From NCBI RefSeq assembly GCF_049243985.1, contig NC_135380.1, positions 19,268,501-19,332,500 on the forward strand: a stretch of DNA of 64,000 nucleotides, in the 5' to 3' direction. The notes beneath the pieces are model-generated. The model worked only from the letters and a program-made list of their open reading frames with translations. It was not told the origin of the DNA and did no database searches. Position numbers and translations under genes: made by a program. Shown here piece after piece: positions 55,776-64,000 of the stretch. The DNA is from Paroedura picta (Eukaryota > Chordata > Lepidosauria > Squamata > Gekkonidae). Positions within the stretch are counted from its first letter, which is position 1, and each line of letters opens with the position of its first letter.

Positions 55776-58700
55776 GTGAGTGCAACAGCCCGGTGAATTA
55801 TTTCATTACATTTGTATACCGCTGTCTCCTGCGGCTCAGGGCGGTTTACATTGCAACTTGCGGTGCAGTACAGGGGTCGGCAGAGAGCGAGTTGGCTTCA
55901 GGTCTGAGAGAGGATTTGAACCCAGCGCTTTTAGTCCATTATTCTGACCACTGCGTGCTGTAGAGGAGCATTTCAGCCTCACTAGCTGAGGGCTCTTGAA
56001 GGAATGGGATGATGTGGGAGACTCTGCATGGACACACGCCCAATTTTCTCTTTCAAGCATTCTGTAATGGATGCTCTTGGGAGGTTGTAGGCTGATTTTG
56101 TCTCCTGCATCCGCTTCAGCTGGTTTCCAGCGGCATTCTGTGTTCCCTGGAATGTATTCAGTCCTCTCTAGGCATGGTTTTCCAAAGGCATATTTTTCCC
56201 TGGGTACCTGTGGCTCTCCCTGAACGGGTAGGGGTCCCCTCCTGTGTCTGTGGGTGTCTCATTGCTGATGCTTTACTCATTTCCACCCTGGCTGATCAGT
56301 TGATACAGCAAGCATTGCACATTTCAGAGATGTAGCCATGGCGGCTCATTTTCTGGCAGTCTAACCTACTTCACAGGGTTGTAGAGAAGATGAAATGGGG
56401 GAAAGGGAAACCACGCGTGCCACACTGAGTTCTGTGGAGGGAGAGTGGGTCAAAAATGGTAGCCACCCCAGTGTTAGTTTGGGAGGCCAAAGATTAGGTG
56501 ACCCTGATGGTCCTGTGCTGACTGTGCAGTCCTGTCAGGGCTCTCTCAGCCTCACCTACCTCACAGGGTGTCTGTTGTGAGGAGAAGAAAGGAAGGTGAT
56601 TGCAAGCTGCTTTGAGACTCTTTCGGACAGTGAAAAGTGGTGTATAAAAAACAACCTTCTTCTCAAGTTCCAAGAATTGAGCGAAATGAAATACGTGTAT
56701 GTCATACATCCTAGGCGCATGGTGAGATGTTACTAAAGAATGAGGGAGTTGATTCACCACTATGTTGGTGCCTAAAGCCCACTGGCAAATCTAGTTCAGT
56801 ACAGCTGTGGCATCATCATGTTGATGTTCTTCTACAGGGATTGTCTAAAAATGTGTAAGATGAAAGGGGTCTGATTCTGAGCAGCTTGGGATCCAGCTTG
56901 CTGTGGTGAAGATGGTGAACTATACATATTAATTCAGCATTTTTCTCTTTTCTCCTGATTTTTTTTTTAATTTTGTTGGTTTTTAAATGTGTGTGCGCAC
57001 TTACAGTACCTTGCTATGCCCTCCATACATATTTATAAAAATAAAAATGTATAGTATTTTATATTGGGGTGATGGTGGGGTTATTGAGTGGGAAATTGGT
57101 CTTTGGGTTATGGCTGCAATCTTATGCCAATTTATTTGGGAGTAAATATCATCCATGCTTATGAAGAAGTGAGTCCAGAGTTGTTGTTGTTGTACCTGTG
57201 GCTGAACTTGGTTTCTCCAGCCTGAATAGGCAAAGTTGTCTTGCACAGAGTCAGACCGTTGGACTAAATAGTTCACTATCACCTGCAGGTCTCTGGCAGA
57301 GAAATGGCTTTTGCTACACTTGCTACCTTAATCCTTTAACCAGTAGTTGAACTTGAGACATTCTTTATGTAAAAGCATGTGAGTTCCACTAAGCCACAGC
57401 CCCTTTTCTGTATGCATGTGCAGACAGGAGTTTGGACTCCGTTGGGTTCTCCTGGACCGCCTGAAGTTAAGATTCCTTGACAGCCAGTACTTCTGTTTTT
57501 AATTTAAAGGGAGCCTTTTCAGAGACAGCCTGTGGCTCTGTAGTGCATACATTCAACATGCAAAAAGTCTCAGATTTGATCCTTCATGTCTCCTGTTCAA
57601 AAATAATACTGAGCATGAAGGCTAGGAAAGTTATCTCTTGTCTGAAAACTTGGAGAAGCTTTTCTTTTCCGAGGAGACACACCAGGCCAGGGTTCAGATG
57701 GTATGAGACAGCTGTGTGTGCACTGTTCCCCTTTCAGTGATGTTTGGGAGCATAACAGAAGAGGGGAGGCATGACTTTGGTGCTGTGAATCCTCTCTCAC
57801 TTCAGTGCAGGTACAAAGTCACCTTCACTTTCTCAAAATGCAACCCCTGCAGTGTTCTTTCTCAAACACAGTGGCTGACGCAAATGAATGACTGCAGCAG
57901 GCTTATGGGTCTATTTTGAGCCTCACTGACTTTCCTATAGCCCAGTTCAAAGATGTATAGCAGTGTATGATTAGATAATGTGGGATTTTGTAAGACTGAG
58001 TCTTGTTTCAAGATAATAACATGACATTCAGCTCTTCACCTGCTTTCCCACCTGACCCATAATTTTGGAATCAAGTTATACTACACATAGCATAAACATC
58101 ACAGGTCCAAAGCAATTCTAGAGACTTCAACATCAATATAGTATAGCAATCCAGAAGAGATCCTAGATTTCAATTGCAGTTCAGTTGATAAAATGGTTTG
58201 CCTCACGTGTAACTTTCTCATCTGTAATACGGTGGTAATGATGCTGGTGTACGCCACAGGATCGGTGTAAGATATGCAAAGTATATGTGTTAGAAATGTT
58301 GTGCTCTTGGTAAAAATTGTTGCATTTGACCCTTGTTGCATTTTGTGCATAGAGATGGAAGCTTCTATATGCAGAATAATCCCTGGTCCGTGCCTTTTGC
58401 CCCTCACGTGCCATGAATGCGGCAAAGCCAAAGAGCAGTGTGTCATAGTTAAACTTTTCTCTGTAATATTATTAAAATGTACCCTGTTTTTGGGAGCTGG
58501 GGGGTTCCGAAGGTTCACATAGCCATTAAAAAGTTGATTTATCTTTCAGAACTTACTAAACAATTCAGGTCCCCTGATGTCTGTTTTTGTTTTGCTTGCA
58601 ATTCCCAACCCAGGTTTCACTGTCATTTCAACAACCCCAAGAGATTCATGTTGATTCATGGAGACAGGAAAATGGCAGATATGACTAATTCAAACTTTGG

Positions 58701-61700
58701 AAATGGAAAGTTGTCTATAATCTTTGAAAACAGCCCCTCCCCCCCTTCTCCATGGAGGCTGATTCTAAGGGGATACAAAGGAAGTGATATATATCAGGGG
58801 TAGTCAACCTGTGGTCTTCCAGATGTCCATGGACTACAATTCTCATGAGCCCCTGCCAGCGAATGAAAGAGTCTCAAAGCAGGTTTGAGTCTCTTTACAT
58901 GCAGCCAACTGGGTGACCTTGGGCTAATCAGTTTTCTTCAAGCTGTTCTCACAGAGCAGTTCTCTGAGAGCTCTCACAGCCCCACCCACCTCATAGGATA
59001 CTGTTGTGTGGAGAGGAAGAGAAAGGTATTTGTAAGCTTCTTCAGGACTCTTGGATAGTGAAAAGTGGGGTATATAAAAAGGCACCTCTTGCTTCTCTGG
59101 GATACACCAAAGAATGCCACTTATGCCCTACCAAAAGCAAGGACTTGAAAGAGAAGCTGTTACTCTGCTCCAGATCTCTGCATTTCCTCCCTGATGCAGG
59201 CTTATAATCCAGTCCTGAGCATCTTCTGGAAGGTGTGGGCTCGCTTTAAGGACTGGTCATTTTCATCAAATGGTGGAGAAAAGTCAGAAGAAGCCTGTCC
59301 CTCTGTCTGAAACAAAAGTGGCTGGCGATTATTAGGGCAAAGGCAGCAAATCCAGTCTGCCGTCCACCCCCTGTAAGGAATGGGTTTCCAAATACAGTAA
59401 TAGGAGAGTTTCCCAGGTATGCAGGAAATATTACTTTATCCAACAAGTGGGGGGAAATTAGCAGTGTTTCAAGGACTGACTGTACTCTTGGAGATTTGAG
59501 AGTTGGCCAAGGGAGAATGGTGGAAGGAGGATAAATTATTCCACTTTAAACCTCTGAAAACTGAAGGAGAGATTATTGGAGGGGCAGGGAATGCCATTTC
59601 AAGATTGTCTCTCCCCCAAGATGCCTCACAACTCAATTTATAAGCTGTTATATTTTGCTTCTGCCTTCCCATCCCATTCACCATGATTTTCACAATATTT
59701 TTTTACTAAGTTTATGGGAAATGGATAGAAAATGATAGCCTGAATTTGGTGTAGCAGATGCTCTCCCCATTACTATTTCTCCTCTCAGTAACTACAATCA
59801 GCAGAACTCTGATTAGAGTGACCGAAAAAAGGGGAGAAAACCCTATGTGAGAAAAATAACTCAATAGAGACAAACCTCCCCCCCGTAAACGAACCTAAAA
59901 TATAGCTAGACATGTAGTGCTAATGTACAAAATATCATTTGGAATTTAGTTATATGTTCAACAGTGCTAAAATATCATTTAAAAAACACAACCCTATGTT
60001 TCTGCCTATAAATGGTTATTCCTAATATAAAGACAAATGTCCAATAATTTAAATGTAGGTTAAAAGGTACAAATTATATCCATATGCAAGAACCATTACC
60101 AAACATGTCTCAGCTAAAAGGCTTCGTCAGTGGAAAAATTCAAACAGAGCACTCCATACATTTAACAAAAATATACATAAATCTCAGAATGTTCAAAGTG
60201 GACCGAAAATAAAAGGGAGGGGAGGAGAAAAATAATTTTGTGAGTGTCGAGGAGACATTTTTTTTTTAAATATAAATTTTGAAAAATATGGGACTGGGAG
60301 AATTACCTTACTCATACTGATATGTTCCCCCATAGAGTAGGTGGTGATAAACATTTTTCAAAATCAACAGGGGCACCTCATCAAGATGTGCAATATTTCA
60401 TACGCCCATGGATCTAAGATATGCATTAAGCACATGACTAAACAACTGCAAATTTAAAAGTTTCCTGAATTTTAGGGGGAAAAGGTATGTAGCTACTTGG
60501 GACCCCTCCCCCCCCTCCAAATGGTGCTGCATTTACCCTTTTAGGCCCAATCTGCAGTTCTCAAAACTCCAATGGAGTGCTCAAGTACAACTAGAAAAGA
60601 ATCAGCACTATGATAGTCCACCCTATTCTGAATATATGGAAAAGAGGAAGGTAGGGAAAAGGTGATTAGCAGTGGCTGCAGAAATCGTAAATAATGCTTT
60701 GTCTGTGTTGGGGGCGGGGAGTAGAAATGTGTGTTTCTCCTAAGCATAGAACAAGCACCTGTAGGGCCACCTGACTTTTGTGAAACAGCCGGCTCTAAGG
60801 ACCCTGTTTGACTTATGAATCCCTGCCTGCAGCAAATCGGTGCTTTAACTGGGGTGGGAAACTTGATTGGAAGCAGAACCTGCAGAATGGCTGTCTTTTA
60901 ATGAGCCATAATTTGAATGTTTGCCAGCATGTCTGGCTCTCTTTTCATTCCTGTCTCCTGCTGTGATTAGAAAATACGCCAAGTCCCCTTCCCTCTATTG
61001 ATATAAATTGCAGCATGTAGTGACGATGCAAAACTTTAAAAAGTCCAAAGACAAAGATTCAGTAATTGCAGAGTTGTCCCAACAAATAGACCAGAAGCTG
61101 TCTGTAGTCTCACTATTAAAGGTAAAGGTATCCCCTGTGCAAGCACCGTGTCATGTCTGACCCTTGGGGTGACGCCCTCCAGAGTTTTCATGGCAGACTC
61201 AATACGGGGTGGTTTGCCAGTGCCTTCCCCAGTCATCACCGTTTACCCCCCAGCAAGCTGGGTACTCATTTTACCAACCTCGGAAGGCTGGGAATGGCTG
61301 CTGGAATCCATCGGCTCCTTCTAAGTGGCCATTAGAACACACTGAGTAAGGGTGCTCAGTTGGTTAGTTTGAAGGCTGTCCCCAAATGGCAGTCCCAAGT
61401 GCCTTTTTTCTCATAACATTTATGCCTTAAGGCAGGGGTAGTCAACCTGCGGTCCTCCAGATGTCCATGGACTACAATTCCCATGAGCCCCTGCCAGCAT
61501 TCATGGGAATTGTAGTCCATGGACATCTGGAGGACCGCAGGTTGACTACCCCTGCCCTAAGGGTGATCCTTTGGCAGCAAAATCGCTTTTGGAGCTTGCC
61601 AGTGCATGATAATGGGCCAGCAAGGGTCAGCTCATTTCAGCCCTCTACATGGACTGGTTTTTGAAGGGATCTGTGCCAACAGCCGGCAGTGGAGCCCTTC

Positions 61701-63795
61701 ATAAATCATATTACAACTGCAGAATGTTCCAGCTTGGGCTGGAAGGTAACTTTCTGAATGTTTGCTGTGGGATTTGTTTTAGCATTTATATTTCTGTCTT
61801 CATTGTATGCTGATGTCTGCTTTTAGAAAGGCTGTACTTCCCCCTCCCCTCCCCTTTTATAGCATTTGTGATGATGAACGCTCTTCATTATGTGCTTGCT
61901 AAGAAACATAGGTTGGTGCCTACATGTGAGTAAACATCACTGGATGCAATGGGACTTACTTCATCATTTTTTTACAGATAATAAAACCATCTCTAAAATA
62001 TACTATGCTTGGATAACAATCCTGTGCACACTTATGGAGGAGCGATTCTTACTGAATTGTGGAACTTGCTTCTGAGTAAGCATCTGTTGGGTTGAACTCT
62101 GCCTGTAAAAACATGACACAGAAGGGGAAGGAGAACGTGGAATTTCTTCTGACTGGACTTGCATGGGATTAAGCTGTTCAAGCAGCCTTTCACATACACA
62201 GGCGTAACTGGAGAAGTTGGATCTCAATGGTTTGATAGTTCTCTTTTTCTCAAATAACACTAGAATTTGAGTGGTCCCTGTAACCTCATATCCAAATCTC
62301 CAGCAAAACTATATCCTAGGGCAGAATTTGTAAACCAAAGTTCCGTGGAAGTCCTAGGTTCTGCCAGCATTCCTAAGGGTTTCTATGAAATTTTACTACT
62401 CCCACTTCACATTTCCCCTTCTTTTCCCTGTTGAATGTTGTAATTGTTGATTTTATTTTTTTAATTGTGTGCAGGGAGAAGGATGGGGTTTGGTAGTATA
62501 GTGTGACATGTTGTAAGTGTTCCTCAACCAAGAAAGATTGAAGACCAGTGCCAGAAGTGTGTGTTCAAATAGAACTCATTGTACTGTTGGAAAGTACATA
62601 ATGGTGAAGTTTAGTAAGCTTGGGCCAGGTCAGTGCCTGAACAGGAAACCCATCATCAGAGCCCTCCAATAAATGTGGGGTTTCAAGCTAAGTAAATGAT
62701 TATGACATTGTAAAGAAACGAGAGAAGAAATATTTCAAAGAACTAAAATAGTTGCCTTTTCTTTGTAGGTTGTTGCTGTTTATGGGACGCTGTCTGACTT
62801 GCTCTCCGTGGCTAGCAGCAAGCTTGGAATAAAAGCAACCAGTGTGTACAATGGGAAAGGGGGCCTTATTGATGACATTGCTTTGATCAGGTAAGATGAG
62901 CCGGAACTGAACATTTGTTCATTATGAGCGAGAGTATGAGCTAAATGGATGCTAGAGCACTGTGTAACAAGGGGCTATAAAGCTGTGGATCGAGATACCG
63001 TATATACTCGCATATAAACAGAGGCACCTAATTTCACCACAAAATGCTGAAAAACCGTATTGACTCGCATATAAGCTGAGGCGGGTGTTTGGATAGTGAC
63101 TTTTCCCCCTTCACTTTTGGGTAGGATCTTTTTTTTTTTCCTTTTCTTTTCCCTCCTCCTCCCTCTGACCCCGCTTGCCTTTTTATATCCAGTCCTTCTT
63201 CTTATCCAATTCCCTATTCATCTTGGCACAGAGTTGTTGAAGTGTGGCACTCTGATTCTTTGCCTGCGTTCTGAAGAAGTCTGTCCAAGGGGAGGCTTTA
63301 TTCCATGGCCTTTTTGAATGGTTAATTGGCTCTCGGCCACCAAATCCCAAGACAATGAGCCTTTGGCTTTGTGTGTCTAGGTTAGAATTTTTAAGAAGCT
63401 TGGGGTGGAAAACTAAACCACTTAGTATCTGGATTAGGTTGGGACTCCCTATTTATAAATGAAGAAAACTAAATGGGTTGTTTGCTAAAATAAGTTCAGG
63501 ACCCCGTATTTGTTCATGGAAAAAATTGTTTCTCCCTTTGCCTGTCCCTCAGGGATGATGACGTTCTGTTTGTATGTGAAGGGGAGCCATTTGTTGGTAA
63601 GTATATGGTTTTCCTCAGTTGATCTTTGCCTTTAGAAACGAGCCGCCCGAAGTTTGCAAAACGCACTAGCAAAGTTTGTGTGCATTCCATGCCTGTAGAT
63701 CCCCAGACAGATGTAAATCCTCCCGAAGCATTAACAGGATCTCATTCAGACTGGCTAACACTCAACGTCGGCGGACGATGCTTCACAACGACTCG
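55728..63795 (+). CDS. KCTD9: KCTD9, N-terminal part (coding exons 1-4; gene continues past the window)
   Basis: Four plus-strand exons join in phase. They give MRRVTLFVNGSPRNGK, then VVAVYGTLSDLLSVASSKLG, KATSVYNGKGGLIDDIALIR, DDDVLFVCEGEPFVDPQTD, and HSDWLTLNVGGRCFTTTR. This is nearly identical to human KCTD9 from residue 1 to about 104. The window covers the N-terminal KHA domain and the first strand of the BTB/T1 domain (LTLNVGGR). The rest of the BTB and the pentapeptide repeats lie to the right of the window. KCTD9 is thought to act as an adaptor for cullin-3 ubiquitin ligases. Intron 1 is about 7 kb and filled with SINEs. KCTD9 shares its promoter region with CDCA2. One substitution stands out: NVGGRC where human has NVGGRY. 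Confidence 0.97.
55796..55972 (-). mobile_element. tRNA-derived SINE, old, at the start of KCTD9 intron 1
   Basis: ttatttcattacatttgtataccgctgtctcctgcggctcagggcggtttac...gaggatttgaacccagcgc...ttattctgaccactg is a reversed tail and tRNA-like head. It begins only about 20 bases after the exon 1 donor. Confidence 0.7.
56500..56672 (+). mobile_element. tRNA-derived SINE, 5'-truncated
   Basis: ctgtgcagtcctgtcagggctctctcagcctcacctacctcacagggtgtctgttgtgaggagaagaaagg...ctgctttgagactctttcggacagtgaaaagtggtgtataaaa, the same family as 20203. Confidence 0.85.
57240..57405 (-). mobile_element. Degraded tRNA-derived SINE
   Basis: acagagtcagaccgttggactaaatagttc...ggtctctggcagagaaatgg...agttgaacttgagacattctttatgtaaaagcatgtg...ccactaagccacagcccc is a reversed, decayed head and body of the 16712 family. 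Confidence 0.6.
58795..58864. mobile_element. Half copy of the palindromic hAT MITE
   Basis: caggggtagtcaacctgtggtcttccagatgtccatggactacaattctcatgagcccctgccagcga is one arm only, joined directly to a SINE body at 58866. Confidence 0.85.
58866..59090 (+). mobile_element. tRNA-derived SINE, head missing
   Basis: catgcagccaactgggtgaccttgggctaatcag...cccacccacctcataggatactgttgtgtggagagg...tcaggactcttggatagtgaaaagtggggtatataaa, the 20203 family. The head side is replaced by the MITE half at 58795-58864. Confidence 0.85.
59100..61110. other. KCTD9 intron 1 interior, non-coding
   Basis: Nothing coding is supported. 59850-60300 is AT-rich with a tctcagctaaaaggcttcgtcagtgg motif that looks like a piece of an unassigned repeat. 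Confidence 0.35.
61116..61312 (-). mobile_element. Sauria-type SINE, head deleted
   Basis: aaaggtaaaggtatcccctgtgcaagcaccgtgtcatgtctgacc...gctgggtactcattttaccaacctcggaagg, then the head region is missing. Confidence 0.88.
61433..61554. mobile_element. Palindromic hAT MITE (copy 5), centre shortened
   Basis: Flanks CCTTAAGG (61425-61432) and CCCTAAGG (61555-61562) match at 7 of 8 bases. The arms are nearly perfect, but about 14 bp of the centre is missing. Confidence 0.95.
62769..62890 (+). CDS. KCTD9: KCTD9 coding exon 2
   Basis: 122 nt with acceptor TTTGTAG|GTT and donor GATCAG|GTAAGA, ending in phase 2. It encodes the core of the KHA domain, ending in GGLIDDIALI. Confidence 0.96.
62995..63090. 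repeat. Two copies of a CCGTAT..ACTCGCATATAA motif
   Basis: accgtatatactcgcatataaacagaggc (62997) recurs about 59 bp later as accgtattgactcgcatataagctgaggc. It resembles a known amniote palindromic DNA-element fragment, but I cannot name the family. Confidence 0.6.
63553..63596 (+). CDS. KCTD9: KCTD9 coding exon 3
   Basis: 44 nt with acceptor CCCTCAG|GGAT and donor TTGTTG|GTAAGT. It encodes RDDDVLFVCEGEPFV, the end of the KHA domain. Confidence 0.96.
63699..63795 (+). CDS. KCTD9: KCTD9 coding exon 4
   Basis: 97 nt with acceptor GCCTGTAG|AT and donor ACTCG|GTAGGA. It encodes DPQTDVNPPEALTGSHSDWL and TLNVGGRCFTTTR, the linker and the first BTB strand. The linker is more divergent from human (human SKPPEGLLGFHTDWL) than the flanking domains. 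Confidence 0.95.
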
Positions 63796-64000
63796 GTAGG
63801 AACCCTACCACCTTATTCAAAAGTGTTTCCCCGCTTGGTGTATTCAGACGACTAAGTCTGCAGAACTCCTTGCGTGCTAATAGTGTAGCATTATTTGTTC
63901 AATGTGTGGGCTCATGTTCTTTACAGAGGTGGCTGTATTTTCAGCCCTGCAAGATAGAATAGATGTCTCTTTATTAATATGTTGACCTGAATGCAGTATG

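Noticed and set aside
58099-58518. 139-codon minus-strand open frame in KCTD9 intron 1
   Set aside because: No domain, no splice partners; intronic AT-rich sequence.
1-64000. CRISPR arrays, operons, prophage, retroviral or other capsid-bearing elements
   Set aside because: Nothing of the kind is visible; the DNA is vertebrate and the mobile elements recognised are SINEs, LINEs and hAT-type DNA transposons.

Overview
The window is vertebrate nuclear DNA, almost certainly from a squamate reptile and perhaps a gecko. It holds no operons, phage or bacterial genes. It carries Sauria-type tRNA SINEs with an (AAGGT)n-like tail, a 5S-rRNA-derived SINE, CR1, Bov-B and L1 LINE fragments, and several hAT-type DNA elements with 8-bp target duplications, a mixture typical of lizards. 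The species cannot be fixed from the sequence alone.

Two protein-coding genes are supported, placed head to head on the right side. CDCA2 (Repo-Man, the chromatin-bound PP1 recruiter of mitotic exit) lies on the minus strand. Thirteen coding exons between 53661 and 42202 join in phase into a predicted protein of about 964 residues. KCTD9 (KHA, BTB and pentapeptide-repeat protein) lies on the plus strand. Its first four coding exons (55728-63795) are present and the rest runs off the right edge. The roughly 2 kb between the two start codons is a GC-rich divergent promoter with several CCAAT boxes, a CHR-like TTTGAA and an 83-bp tandem duplication carrying a CCAAT box.

Positions 1 to about 41.5 kb contain no gene I can support. 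By conserved vertebrate order (KCTD9-CDCA2-EBF2) this should be the CDCA2-EBF2 intergenic region. It is a patchwork of repeats and non-repeat stretches, some of which could be conserved enhancers. Repeat clusters lie at 2.1-3.4 kb, 5.4-5.7 kb, 7.3-8.2 kb, 9.4-10.4 kb, 12.4-17 kb, 18.6-20.5 kb, 24-25.7 kb, 28.6-29.1 kb, 31.6-34.6 kb, 36.1-37.4 kb and 39.1-39.8 kb. KCTD9 intron 1 (55.8-62.8 kb) is also rich in SINE and MITE copies.

The most interesting observation is in CDCA2. The PP1-docking unit (RVxF followed by FDxxxPxxTPLxxG) appears twice. The upstream copy has an intact KVRF. The copy at the position that carries RVTF in human Repo-Man has lost the phenylalanine (KVEV). This suggests that the docking site lies in a different copy of an internal duplication in this lineage. 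I recognise no retroviral or other capsid-bearing element in the window.
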